NCBI RefSeq assembly: GCF_019317285.1 | Contig: NZ_CP079218.1 | Coordinates: forward strand, 3,038,001 to 3,102,000 | Direction: 5' to 3' | DNA: 64,000 nt | From: Pedobacter sp. D749 | GTDB lineage: Bacteria; Bacteroidota; Bacteroidia; Sphingobacteriales; Sphingobacteriaceae | Shown here: in pieces, positions 43,869-53,177 of the stretch | How the letters are laid out: each line of letters starts with the position of its first letter | Numbering within the stretch: the stretch's first letter is position 1 | The notes under the pieces: generated by a model | Told to the model about the DNA's origin: nothing | Databases searched by the model: none | The model's input: the letters and a program-made list of their open reading frames with translations, nothing else | Translations under genes and position numbers: made by a program

Positions 43869-44639
43869 CTGACCACGATTAGCTATTAGACCTAAAAAAC
43901 AACAAGAACAGCTAATAAAACAAGTTCAGAATGACGACCGATGAAATAAGACTATGGGTTTTAAACCTTTAATAGCAGCACAAACTCAATTTAAATAAAC
44001 CTTGGCGAAGCGGATACCGGCCCGGCGCATAAGGCCTGCAGGCGTATGAGCAAAGCAAAGGGCTACACAACCCAATGAAATAAAGGTTTGGCTTTTCTAA
44101 AAAACCAAAGGAGCAGATCTACCATAGCCATATTAGCCCCAATAAAAACAAGGTTCATTTTACCACATAAGATAGATAAGGACATATAAGCCAATACTGC
44201 CAGATCCTGGCCACGATTAGCTATTATACCTAAAAAACAATAAGAACAGCTAATAAAACGGGTTCAGAATGAGGGGCGTAAAATAAAGCTGTTGGTTTTA
44301 AAACCTCAATAGCAGCACAAACTCAATTTAAATAAACCTTGGCGAAGCGGATACCGGCCTGGTGCTTAAGGCCTGCAGGCGTATAAGCAAAGCAAAGGGC
44401 TACACAACCCAGTGAAATAAAGGTTTGGCTTTTCTAAAAAACCAAAGGAGCAGATCTACCATAGCCATATTAGCCCCAATAAAAACAAGGTTCATTTTAC
44501 CATAAGATAGATAAGGACATATAAGCCAATACTGCCAGATCCTGGCCACGATTAGCTATTAGACCTAAAAAATAACAAGAACAGCTAATAAAACGGGTTC
44601 AGAATGACGAACCATAAAATATGACTTTAGGTTTTAAAC
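43869..44639. repeat. Tandem repeat of a 337-bp unit, 2.3 copies
   Basis: Copies at about 43869-44206, 44207-44541 and a partial 44542-44639. Shared words: CACGATTAGCTATTA, AACAGCTAATAAAAC, AAACCTTGGCGAAGCGGATA, GGCCTGCAGGCGTAT and GGAGCAGATCTACCATAGCC. The first two copies are about 90% identical by eye. The third is cut off exactly before uvrD. No ORF in the unit. Confidence 0.85.
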
Positions 44640-44653
44640 TAATTACTAACAAC

Positions 44654-44686
44654 TTTGGCAAAAAGCGACAGGAATTGTTATTTTTG
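44654..44686 (+). promoter_or_regulatory. Probable uvrD promoter
   Basis: TATTTTTG at 44679-44686 matches TAnnTTTG; TTTG at 44654-44657 is 21 bp upstream. Predicted transcription would start near 44692, before the TTG start at 44711 but after the ATG at 44621. Confidence 0.55.
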
Positions 44687-44710
44687 AACCTCAAAAAAAC
44701 AGGAGCCGAT

Positions 44711-47014
44711 TTGGATTATTTAGCAGGATTAAACCCACAACAAAGAGCAGCAGTAGAGAACACTAAAGGACCGGTAATGATTGTTGCAGGTGCAGGTTCG
44801 GGCAAAACCAGGGTAATTACCTTTCGTGTAGCCCACCTTATTCAAACCGGTACTGATCCATTTAACATTCTGGTTTTAACCTTTACCAACAAGGCGAGTA
44901 AAGATATGCGCGAGCGTATTAGTAAAGTGGTTGGTGCAGAGGCAAAGAACATCTGGATGGGTACTTTTCACTCTGTTTTTGCGAAAATTCTACGGGTAGA
45001 GGCCGAGAAAATCGGTTATCCGAGCAACTTTACCATTTACGATACGGATGATAGTAAAAGTGTAATCCGCGCTATTTTGAAAGAAATGCAGCTGGATGAT
45101 AAATTATATGCAGCGAATTTCGTTTTTAATAGAATTTCATCAGCTAAAAATAATTTAATTTCATGGGGCGAATACCAGGCTAACGATCAGATACAGGCCG
45201 AAGATATTCAGAATAAACGCCCATTAATTGGCCAGATTTACGAAACTTATGCTAAACGTTGTTTCAGAGCAGGCGCAATGGATTTTGATGATTTGTTGTT
45301 CAAAACCAATATTTTATTAAAAGAACACCCGGATGTTTTAAATAAATACCAGCAGAAATTCAGATACCTGATGGTGGATGAGTACCAGGATACAAACTTT
45401 TCGCAGTATACCATTGTGAAAAAATTGGCCGCTGCTTATCAAAACATTTGTGTAGTGGGTGATGATGCACAGAGTATTTATGCGTTCCGTGGAGCAAACA
45501 TCCAGAATATTTTAAATTTTGAACGCGATTACCCTGATTTAAAGGTTTATAAATTAGAACAGAATTACCGTTCTACCCAAAATATTGTTGATGCTGCAAG
45601 CAGTATTATTGCCAACAACAAAAACCAGCTCGAAAAGAATGTATTTTCTGAAAATGCAGAAGGAGATAGAATTAAAGTTTCGCGTGCGTTTACCGATAAC
45701 GAAGAAGGTAAATTAGTTGCCGAAGCCATTATCCAGGAACGCAGTACAAAAGGATACCAGCACAACGATTTTGCTATCCTATACCGTACAAATGCGCAAA
45801 GCAGGGCGATGGAGGAAGGTTTACGTAAACTGAATATTCCTTACCGGATCTATGGCGGTCAGTCTTTTTACCAACGCAAAGAGATTAAAGATTTAATTGC
45901 TTATTTCCGTTTAACTTTTAATCCGAAGGATGAAGAGGCTATAAAACGTGTAATCAATTACCCTAAACGTGGTATTGGCGACACTTCTATTGATAAAATT
46001 ATTGTTGCGGCAGATCAGCATGGAAAAACCATGTGGGATGTAATTTCTAATGCACACGAATATGTAGACGGGCGTTTAGCCAATCAACTGAACGATTTTT
46101 CCATGATGGTGCAAAGCTTCCAGGCAGAAGCGAAAAAGCTGGATGCTTATGATACCGCTTTGTTTATTGCTCAACATGCAGGTATTTTAAAAGAATTATA
46201 CACTGATGATAGTGTGGAAGGACGTGCGAGATACGAAAACATTCAGGAATTATTAAATGGTATTAAGGAATTTGCAGAACGAGAAGACATTGAAGAAAAA
46301 GGCCTTGATATTTTTATGCAGGATGTTGCCCTTTTAACCAATGATGATAAAGATGGTGATAAAAATAAGGATACCGTTTCTTTAATGACGATCCACTCAG
46401 CCAAAGGATTGGAGTTTAAAAACGTGTTTATTGTTGGATTGGAAGAAAATCTGTTTCCATCACAAATGTCGTTAACCAACCGCACTGATTTAGAGGAAGA
46501 GCGCCGTTTATTTTATGTAGCCATTACCCGTGCCGAGATAAAACTAACCATAACCTATGCTACGTCACGTTACCGTTGGGGTACATTAACCAACTGCGAA
46601 CCAAGTCGTTTCATTAACGAAATTAGTCCGAAGTTTTTAGAGTTGGATGTTAAACCAGCCAAATCAACCAGTTTTGATGGCAATTTTGATGATGACCGCA
46701 AATCATGGACTTCACAACCCCGCGATTTCATTAGCAAACCTAAACCAGCGGCTGGTGCAACTACTTCTGCACCACCTGTCCGCCCGAAAACAACATCGCT
46801 ATTGGCAAAGGCACACGTGCCAACACCTGGTTTTACACCTTCACAACCACACGAGTTTCAAGGCGGTATGGAAGTGGAGCACGAAAAATTCGGTTTCGGA
46901 AAAATTATCAGCTTAGAAGGAACCTTACCAGATGTTAAGGCAACAGTGTTTTTCCAGGGCTTAGGCAATAAACAGTTGCTGCTTAAATTTGCAAAACTGA
47001 TGATTGTGAAGTAA
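44711..47014 (+). CDS. uvrD: ATP-dependent DNA helicase UvrD/PcrA
   Basis: Superfamily 1A helicase, 767 residues from TTG 44711 (LDYLAGLNPQQRAAV, normally MDYLAGLN in relatives), preceded by AGGAG. Motifs: Q-motif NPQQRAAV, Walker A AGAGSGKT, YQDTN (motif II is DEYQD), GDDAQSIYAFRGA (III), NYRSTQ (IV), GLEFKNVFIVG (V), RRLFYVAITRA (VI). The C-terminal extension is Pro/Thr-rich and ends with a Tudor-like EHEKFGFGKII module that binds RNA polymerase in PcrA/UvrD. The alternative ATG 44621 lies inside the tandem repeat and would add 30 unconserved residues; I prefer TTG. Confidence 0.85.
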   Translation: MDYLAGLNPQQRAAVENTKGPVMIVAGAGSGKTRVITFRVAHLIQTGTDPFNILVLTFTNKASKDMRERISKVVGAEAKNIWMGTFHSVFAKILRVEAEKIGYPSNFTIYDTDDSKSVIRAILKEMQLDDKLYAANFVFNRISSAKNNLISWGEYQANDQIQAEDIQNKRPLIGQIYETYAKRCFRAGAMDFDDLLFKTNILLKEHPDVLNKYQQKFRYLMVDEYQDTNFSQYTIVKKLAAAYQNICVVGDDAQSIYAFRGANIQNILNFERDYPDLKVYKLEQNYRSTQNIVDAASSIIANNKNQLEKNVFSENAEGDRIKVSRAFTDNEEGKLVAEAIIQERSTKGYQHNDFAILYRTNAQSRAMEEGLRKLNIPYRIYGGQSFYQRKEIKDLIAYFRLTFNPKDEEAIKRVINYPKRGIGDTSIDKIIVAADQHGKTMWDVISNAHEYVDGRLANQLNDFSMMVQSFQAEAKKLDAYDTALFIAQHAGILKELYTDDSVEGRARYENIQELLNGIKEFAEREDIEEKGLDIFMQDVALLTNDDKDGDKNKDTVSLMTIHSAKGLEFKNVFIVGLEENLFPSQMSLTNRTDLEEERRLFYVAITRAEIKLTITYATSRYRWGTLTNCEPSRFINEISPKFLELDVKPAKSTSFDGNFDDDRKSWTSQPRDFISKPKPAAGATTSAPPVRPKTTSLLAKAHVPTPGFTPSQPHEFQGGMEVEHEKFGFGKIISLEGTLPDVKATVFFQGLGNKQLLLKFAKLMIVK

Positions 47015-47043
47015 ACGCAGAGGCACGAAAATCAAAGGAGATT

Positions 47044-47102
47044 CGTCATCCTGAACTTATTTCAGGATCTTTAATAGATGCTGAATCAAGTTCAGCATGA
47101 CG
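47044..47102. repeat. Double-hairpin repeat (CGTCAT...ATGACG)
   Basis: 59 bp; hairpins ATCCTGAA/TTTCAGGAT and GCTGAA/TTCAGC between outer CGTCAT and ATGACG. Same shape as 7041-7106 but different bases in both stems. Confidence 0.8.
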
Positions 47103-47245
47103 AGTGCTAATGAAAATTATGTCTAACTCAGGGCTCTCTGCACTTTTATTTCTGCGCTCTTTGCGGTTAAAAACACCATGGATAAAAAGTTGAAAAACCA
47201 CGAAATTATCCTTAATATTGGATTGGGTTCTCCCGATTACAAACC

Positions 47246-50200
47246 ATGCAACTTACCAGGTTAGAAATTAAAGGTTTTAAGAGCTTTGGCGATAAAGTGA
47301 CCATCAATTTTAATGAGGGTGTTACCGCTATCGTTGGCCCGAATGGTTGCGGAAAATCTAATGTAATTGATGCCATGCGCTGGGTTTTGGGCGAACAGAG
47401 CACTAAAGCCTTGCGATCGGAAAAGATGGAGAACATCATTTTCAACGGAACAAAAAACCGTAAACAGGCACAGCTCGCTGAGGTTTCCTTAAGTTTTGAT
47501 AATACAAAAAATATCCTTCCTACCGCTTATTCACAGGTTACCGTAACCCGTAAACTCTACAGAAATGGCGACAGTGAATACCGCCTGAACGATGTTCAAT
47601 GCAGGTTAAAAGATATTACCGACCTTTTTCTGGATACCGGAATCGGCTCTGATAGTTATTCCATTATCGAGCTGAAAATGGTTGATGAAATTATCACCAA
47701 TAAAGAGCATAGTCGTCGTTCCTTATTTGAAGAAGCATCAGGAATCTCGAAATACAAATTACGCAAAAAGCAGACTTTCAGCAAATTAAAAGACACAGAA
47801 GCCGATTTAGAGCGCGTTGAAGATTTACTTTTCGAGATCGAAAAAAACCTTAAAACCTTAGAAAATCAGGCGCGCAAAGCTGAGCGTTATTATAAGTTAA
47901 AAGAGCAATACCGCGAACTGAGTATTCAGTTGGCTACACATCGTATTGCCTTCTTCCGTACCGACTTGAATGCTTTAGAAACACAGGAGCAAAGTCAGCA
48001 GGTGAACCGTGCAGAACTCAGTACCAAAATAGACACCGGTGAAGCCGAACTGCAAAAACTTAAACTAGGCAGTATTAATCAGGAAAAGAACCTTTCTGTA
48101 CAACAAAAGGCTACAAACGAGTTTGTTTCTAAAATCCGCGCTTACGAAAGTGAGAAAAAAGTAAAGAACGAGCAGATGCGCTTTTTACAGGAAAAAGAAA
48201 CACGCTTATCTGGCGAGCTGGAAAAAGATAAAAACCAGGTTAACCACATTAAATACAACATTAAACGTTTAAATGAAGAAGTTTTAACAGAAACCGAGGT
48301 TTTTAACCGACTGGAATCTGATTTAAAGCAGCTAAAATCTACGCTTGATACTTTACGCGAGCAACAACAGACCGAGAAAAACAGGACTGACAACCTGATC
48401 AAATCTGTTAACGACCTGCAAAACCAGGTATACCAGTCGCAAAAAGAAATTGATATCCTGAATATTCAGAAAGATGCCCTGGTACAGGAAACCAACCGGA
48501 ATGTTGATGATACCGAAACCAAAACCTTAGAATTAAAGGCTTTCGATCATGCATTAGCCGAACTTGATATCCAGGTAAGGGAAAAGCAGGCCAATATTAA
48601 AAACCTGACAGAAGCCGAAGAACTTTTAAAAGAAAAACTGGCTGCTTCCGAAATCAACCTGAGTTCGAACAAGGAAAAACTTACGGCCGAAAACCGTAAA
48701 AAAGATGCCAAACAGAACGAATATAACCTGACCAAATCGCTGGTTGACAGTTTAGAGGGTTTCCCGGAATCGATCCGTTTCTTAAAGAAAAACAATGCTT
48801 TTGCCAAAAGTGCCCTGCTCCTTTCTGATATTTTATTCTGTAATGAAGATTACCGTATCGCGATAGAAAATTACCTCGAACCGGTAATGAACCACTATGT
48901 TGTTGATCAGTATGCAGATGCCGTGCAGGCCATTAATCTTTTAACCGATGCCAGCCGTGGAAGGGCGAATTTCTTTATTTTAGAAAATGTTCCCGATAAA
49001 AACCCGGTTATTAGCGCTCATGAAGGCCTCATTTCCGCTTTATCGGTAATCGAAGTCGACAAAAAATACCAGGCACTCTGCAACCTGCTTTTACAAAATG
49101 TATATATCGCAATAGCCGAGCAGGAAAATTTATTTAAAGCCACACCAACCGAGAGTTTAACCATTTTGGCCAAAAATGGAAAATATGCTCAAACGAGATT
49201 CACTTTGGCAGGTGGATCTGTAGGACTGTTTGAAGGTAAAAGGATTGGTCGTGCGAAGAATTTAGAAAATCTAGCCAAAGAAATTAAAGCTTCAGAATCA
49301 CTGATTAATCAGTATAATGCAGGTATAAAAGCCGAAACAGACAATATATTTAACCTGAAAGAGGCTTCAAAAATTAATCAGATTAACGCTTTACAACAGG
49401 AAATGAACCGTTTAAACAACGAACACATTTCTGTGCAGACCCGCCGCGATCAATATCAGGAGTTTATCACCACCAGCGAAAACCGCAAAACGGATATCGC
49501 GCAAAAGATCGTATCTATAGAAAAAGCCTTGTCGGAGAAGTTACCCGCATTGGTTCAACTGCAAAAAGACCAGCAAGAAGCACATCGTAATTTACAAGAA
49601 CAACAACTTAATTATCAAGAAATTGCCGATCAGGTAAATGAAAGTGCGGGTAAGTACAACCAGGATAATATCCGTTTCCACCAACAACAAAATAAGTTAT
49701 CGGGTTTAGAAAAAGATTTAGATTACCGTTTTGTACAGGAAGAAGCTTTAAATAAGCGCATTGCCCAAAACGACAAAGAATTACAGGAAACCCTAATCCA
49801 AATTACGGCAACGTTACAGCATACCGATCTGAACGATGATACGCTTCTGGAGATGTATCAACAACGGGAAGAGATGGAAAAAGGCCTTGCTGAAGCCGAG
49901 CAGGCATATTTTTCAAGCAAAGGAAGCATTAACGAGGTAGAAAACGACCTGACGAACATCCGCAAAAACCGCGAAGAAACTGATTTCTTATTAACTGAAA
50001 TCAAGGATAAGAAGAATGCGTTAAAAATAGATCTGAATGCATTAAAAGAACGTTTAGCTGTCGAATTCAATATCGACATTAACGACCTTTTAGAAACCGA
50101 GACTGAAATTGAAGTGCTGGAAAGCGAATTCGAACTGCGCCAGAAAGTAGAAAAAATGAAGCGTCAGTTGGATGAGTTTGGGGCCATCAACTCCATGGCC

Positions 50201-50785
50201 ATGGAAGCTTTTAAAGAAATGGAAGAGCGTTACACCTTTATCCAGAATCAGAAAAAAGACCTCAACGCCGCCAAAGCCGATCTTTTACAAACCATAAAAG
50301 AAATCGATGATACGGCTAAAGATAAATTTATGCAGGCTTTTACTCAGGCGCGCGAACATTTTATCGTAGTTTTCCGCTCTTTATTTAACGAAGAAGATAG
50401 CTGCGACCTGATTTTATCAGATATCAACAATCCTTTAGAGGCCGATATTGATATTATTGCCCGTCCGAAAGGAAAAAGACCTTTATCGATCAATCAACTA
50501 TCAGGTGGAGAAAAAACATTAACGGCTACTGCCCTATTATTTTCACTTTACCTGTTAAAACCTGCGCCTTTCTGTATTTTCGACGAGGTTGATGCGCCAT
50601 TGGATGATACCAACATCGATAAATTCAATAATATTATCCGCAAATTCTCCGATCAATCTCAGTTTATCATCGTATCACATAACAAACGCACCATTGCCAG
50701 CACTGATATCATTTATGGGGTAACTATGGTAGAGCAGGGCGTTTCGAGGGTGGTTGCCGTAGATTTAAGAGAAGTGGCGGCCTAG
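47246..50785 (+). CDS. smc: Chromosome segregation protein SMC
   Basis: 1179 residues, full length. Head: MQLTRLEIKGFKSFGDKVTI, Walker A GPNGCGKSN; ABC signature LSGGEKTLTATALLFS and Walker B CIFDEVDAPLD at the C-terminus. Two very long coiled coils (about 170-500 and 680-1020) flank the hinge (about 510-660: SLEGFPESIRFLKKN). Forms condensin with ScpA/ScpB (not in this window) and acts on the whole chromosome. A tiny 28-codon frame 47178-47264 overlaps the start and is probably not a gene. Confidence 0.96.
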   Translation: MQLTRLEIKGFKSFGDKVTINFNEGVTAIVGPNGCGKSNVIDAMRWVLGEQSTKALRSEKMENIIFNGTKNRKQAQLAEVSLSFDNTKNILPTAYSQVTVTRKLYRNGDSEYRLNDVQCRLKDITDLFLDTGIGSDSYSIIELKMVDEIITNKEHSRRSLFEEASGISKYKLRKKQTFSKLKDTEADLERVEDLLFEIEKNLKTLENQARKAERYYKLKEQYRELSIQLATHRIAFFRTDLNALETQEQSQQVNRAELSTKIDTGEAELQKLKLGSINQEKNLSVQQKATNEFVSKIRAYESEKKVKNEQMRFLQEKETRLSGELEKDKNQVNHIKYNIKRLNEEVLTETEVFNRLESDLKQLKSTLDTLREQQQTEKNRTDNLIKSVNDLQNQVYQSQKEIDILNIQKDALVQETNRNVDDTETKTLELKAFDHALAELDIQVREKQANIKNLTEAEELLKEKLAASEINLSSNKEKLTAENRKKDAKQNEYNLTKSLVDSLEGFPESIRFLKKNNAFAKSALLLSDILFCNEDYRIAIENYLEPVMNHYVVDQYADAVQAINLLTDASRGRANFFILENVPDKNPVISAHEGLISALSVIEVDKKYQALCNLLLQNVYIAIAEQENLFKATPTESLTILAKNGKYAQTRFTLAGGSVGLFEGKRIGRAKNLENLAKEIKASESLINQYNAGIKAETDNIFNLKEASKINQINALQQEMNRLNNEHISVQTRRDQYQEFITTSENRKTDIAQKIVSIEKALSEKLPALVQLQKDQQEAHRNLQEQQLNYQEIADQVNESAGKYNQDNIRFHQQQNKLSGLEKDLDYRFVQEEALNKRIAQNDKELQETLIQITATLQHTDLNDDTLLEMYQQREEMEKGLAEAEQAYFSSKGSINEVENDLTNIRKNREETDFLLTEIKDKKNALKIDLNALKERLAVEFNIDINDLLETETEIEVLESEFELRQKVEKMKRQLDEFGAINSMAMEAFKEMEERYTFIQNQKKDLNAAKADLLQTIKEIDDTAKDKFMQAFTQAREHFIVVFRSLFNEEDSCDLILSDINNPLEADIDIIARPKGKRPLSINQLSGGEKTLTATALLFSLYLLKPAPFCIFDEVDAPLDDTNIDKFNNIIRKFSDQSQFIIVSHNKRTIASTDIIYGVTMVEQGVSRVVAVDLREVAA

Positions 50786-50800
50786 TTCAACTTTTCCGTC

Positions 50801-50945
50801 ATTGCGAGGAGATACGACGAAGCAATCTTCTATTTACATTTTTTCCCGATTCGAAAATGAAAGCAACAGCCTTTGGCAGCCTTCAGCCCTGCTGTACACT
50901 GTAGCCTCGCGAAAAGCTCGGGCTGCCGTTCCCATCAGGTTTAAA
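50801..50945. repeat. Dispersed repeat pair
   Basis: GTCATTGCGAGG...CGACGAAGCAATCT at 50801-50829 (in reverse at 21289 and 21777), then a GGGCTGCCGTTCCCATCAGG unit like 43270-43350. Confidence 0.7.
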
Positions 50946-51020
50946 AACGCAATACAGTAAAGCAAACAGCGTTTGAATAGCGTAACGAAAAATGTATATT
51001 TGTTAATAACAATAAAAGAT

Positions 51021-51230
51021 ATGTTAGCTACAGTTAAAGGATATTATGAAAAAGGAAAAATAACGCTGAAAGAAAAAGCGCCTGTACAGACCAAAACGGA
51101 AGTTATAGTTACTTTTTTAACAGAAGATAAGCCATTTCTTGCTAAAAGGATTCCTGGTGCGTTTAAAGGTAAAATATCAATCCCTGAAGATTTTAACGAA
51201 CCTTTAGATGATTTTAAGGAATACATGTAA
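51021..51230 (+). CDS. Antitoxin of a PIN-domain toxin-antitoxin pair
   Basis: 69 residues from ATG 51021 (an upstream ATG at 50973 adds an unlikely hydrophobic piece). The N-terminus LATVKGYYEKGKITLKEKAP resembles the short DUF2281/AbrB-like DNA-binding sheet of such antitoxins, the C-terminus (IPEDFNEPLDDFKEYM) is the toxin-binding tail. Overlap TAATG with the toxin gene couples translation. Confidence 0.85.
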   Translation: MLATVKGYYEKGKITLKEKAPVQTKTEVIVTFLTEDKPFLAKRIPGAFKGKISIPEDFNEPLDDFKEYM

Positions 51231-51640
51231 TGGCATCTAATCATTATCTTTTAGATACCCATTGCCTAATATGGTTTCAGGAAAATAATCCAAAGATCCC
51301 TAAAAAGATATTAGATATTCTTCAAAATACAGAAAACGTTGTTTATTTCAGTCAAATTAGTTTGTTTGAAATCTCAATAAAACAGTCCCTCGGCAAACTT
51401 CCTAACTTCAGTGTATCTGTAGAAGATATTCATAATCAAGCGCTATTAGATGGCTTCACTTTTTTAGTCATAGAAAATTCTGCAATTTTCAATTATTATA
51501 GCATTCCATTGTTGAATGAACACAGAGATCCATTCGATCGGCTATTAATTTCTTCAGCTATACAACAAGATGCTACTTTATTATCTGCTGATGAAAAATT
51601 CAAGCTTTATCCAAATATTTTAAAATTGCTTTGGCAGTAA
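51230..51640 (+). CDS. PIN domain toxin (VapC-like ribonuclease)
   Basis: 136 residues. PIN catalytic acids: YLLDTHCLIWF (first Asp), SLFEISIK (Glu), NEHRDPFDRLLIS (third Asp pair), and LLSADEKF (last Asp). This HRDPFDR signature is typical of VapC-type RNases that cut tRNA or mRNA when freed from the antitoxin. Complete by length. The pair lies in repeat-rich DNA between smc and the M28 peptidase, a common place for a mobile TA module. Confidence 0.9.
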   Translation: MASNHYLLDTHCLIWFQENNPKIPKKILDILQNTENVVYFSQISLFEISIKQSLGKLPNFSVSVEDIHNQALLDGFTFLVIENSAIFNYYSIPLLNEHRDPFDRLLISSAIQQDATLLSADEKFKLYPNILKLLWQ

Positions 51641-51652
51641 TTCATTATAATC

Positions 51653-52627
51653 ATGAAAACCCTATATATCCTTCCTTTAGCGATGATGCTAAGCTGCTGT
51701 TCATCAGTAAAAAACAAAAACAATACTGCTTCAGGTAAGTTGGATACTCAATTGTTAAAAGACGTTGAAGTATTATCTTCCGATGCTTATCAAGGTAGAA
51801 AAACCGGAACAAGAGGGGCCGAAATGGCCAGGGCATACATTATAGAAAGGTTTCAGAAACTGGGTTTAAAATCTTACCCACAGCATGTAAACTACGCACA
51901 GGAATTTACCTTTAATGGAAGATCTGGCGCAAAAGTGAATGGAACAAATCTAATCGGCTACATTCCGGGCAAAGGAACTAATGTAATTGTAGTTTCGGCA
52001 CATTACGACCATTTAGGGGTAATTAAAGATGAAGTTTATAATGGTGCTGATGACAATGCATCAGGAACTGCAGGCTTATTAAAAATTGCAGCATATTTCG
52101 CTAAGAACAAGCCGAATAATACGATCATTTTCGCAGCTTTCGATGCGGAAGAAATGGGTTTACAGGGTGCAAAAGCATTTGTAGGTAATCCACCAGTGCC
52201 TGTTAATACTATCGCTGTTGATTTAAACATGGATATGATCAGTCATAGTGATAAAGGTGAGCTCTATGTATGTGGAACTTTCAAATATCCTGATTTAAAG
52301 AAATATGTAGATACGACTAAAACCAATATCAGATTACTTTTCGGCCACGACGATCCTAAACAAGGTCATGACGACTGGACCAATCAGAGCGACCAGGGTG
52401 CATTTAATGCTAAAAATATTCCGTTCTTATATTTTGGCGTGGAAGATCACAAAGATTACCATAAAGCTACAGATGAATATTCTACCATCACCAAACCATT
52501 TTTCAGTAATGCAGCAAGTGCTGTGCTGGATGTGGTAAAAAGTATCGACACACAAACTGGCTTACAACAATTGTTAAAGGATAAAATGATCATGATGGAC
52601 AACCCAAGAAAGTTGGAAAAATTTTAA
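51653..52627 (+). CDS. M28 family aminopeptidase lipoprotein
   Basis: 324 residues. Lipobox MLSCCSS (Cys 15 or 16). The two-zinc set is intact: SAHYDHLG (His), GADDNASG (bridging Asp), FDAEEMGLQG (catalytic Glu plus metal Glu), DMNMD region, and a late His in GVEDHKDYH. The periplasmic or surface enzyme releases N-terminal amino acids. A terminator follows at 52649. Confidence 0.88.
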   Translation: MKTLYILPLAMMLSCCSSVKNKNNTASGKLDTQLLKDVEVLSSDAYQGRKTGTRGAEMARAYIIERFQKLGLKSYPQHVNYAQEFTFNGRSGAKVNGTNLIGYIPGKGTNVIVVSAHYDHLGVIKDEVYNGADDNASGTAGLLKIAAYFAKNKPNNTIIFAAFDAEEMGLQGAKAFVGNPPVPVNTIAVDLNMDMISHSDKGELYVCGTFKYPDLKKYVDTTKTNIRLLFGHDDPKQGHDDWTNQSDQGAFNAKNIPFLYFGVEDHKDYHKATDEYSTITKPFFSNAASAVLDVVKSIDTQTGLQQLLKDKMIMMDNPRKLEKF

Positions 52628-52648
52628 TGAATTGATTGATATAGATCT

Positions 52649-52676
52649 AAACCTGCCCTATCCGGCAGGTTTTTTT
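52649..52676 (+). terminator. Rho-independent terminator after the M28 gene
   Basis: AAACCTGCC / GGCAGGTTT stem with 6-nt loop, then TTTTT. Confidence 0.85.
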
Positions 52677-52734
52677 ATGCCTTTACATTTCAACAATAAA
52701 TTATTCATCTGAATATCAGTAAATTAAACAAAAA

Positions 52735-52768
52735 ACTATAAAAATAGTTTGCAAACTATTTTTATAGT
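52735..52768. promoter_or_regulatory. Perfect 34-bp palindromic operator upstream of the BlaI-type gene
   Basis: ACTATAAAAATAGTTTG and its exact complement, centred between 52751 and 52752. A second, weaker site AACTACAAAAATAGTT lies at 52787-52802, just before the ATG. ACTA..TAGT half-sites suit BlaI/MecI dimers; two sites suggest cooperative autorepression. Confidence 0.8.
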
Positions 52769-52805
52769 AGTAACTTCAATTAACCAAACTACAAAAATAG
52801 TTGCT

Positions 52806-53177
52806 ATGATAAAAGAACTCACAAAAGCAGAAGAACAGGTAATGCTCATTCTTTGGGAAATGGGCGAAGCCCTGGTAAAAGATGTTATCGATAAAATGAA
52901 CGAACCCAAGCCCGCTTACAACACGGTATCTACAGTAATAAGGGTTTTGGAAGGGAAAAGTTTTGTTGATCATAAGGCCATCGGCAATACGCACATCTAC
53001 TTCCCTATTATTAAAGAAACTGATTATAAAAAGTTTGCAATAGATAAAGTGATGAACAATTACTTTGAAAACTCTTATGAGAGTCTGGTTTCTTTTCTGG
53101 TGAAAGAAAAAAGTATGAGTAACGAAGAACTCAATGAAATTATTCAATTGGCAGAGAAACTTAAAAAAGACAAATGA
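52806..53177 (+). CDS. BlaI/MecI/CopY family repressor
   Basis: 123 residues from ATG 52806 (an in-frame ATG at 52749 lies inside the operator). Winged-helix: LTKAEEQVMLILWEMGEALV, PAYNTVSTVIRVLEGKSFV. The C-terminal dimerisation helices follow (SLVSFLVKEKSMSNEELNEI). Binds as a dimer and is inactivated by cleavage through a BlaR1/MecR1-type M56 protease, which is the next gene (4-bp overlap). Likely target is this operon itself through the palindrome. Confidence 0.9.
   Translation: MIKELTKAEEQVMLILWEMGEALVKDVIDKMNEPKPAYNTVSTVIRVLEGKSFVDHKAIGNTHIYFPIIKETDYKKFAIDKVMNNYFENSYESLVSFLVKEKSMSNEELNEIIQLAEKLKKDK

Noticed and set aside
43869-44639. CRISPR array
   Set aside because: Repeat units are 337 bp, not 25-40 bp with unique spacers. 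No cas genes in the window.
47178-47264. 28-codon ORF overlapping the smc start
   Set aside because: No motif or ribosome site; probably chance.
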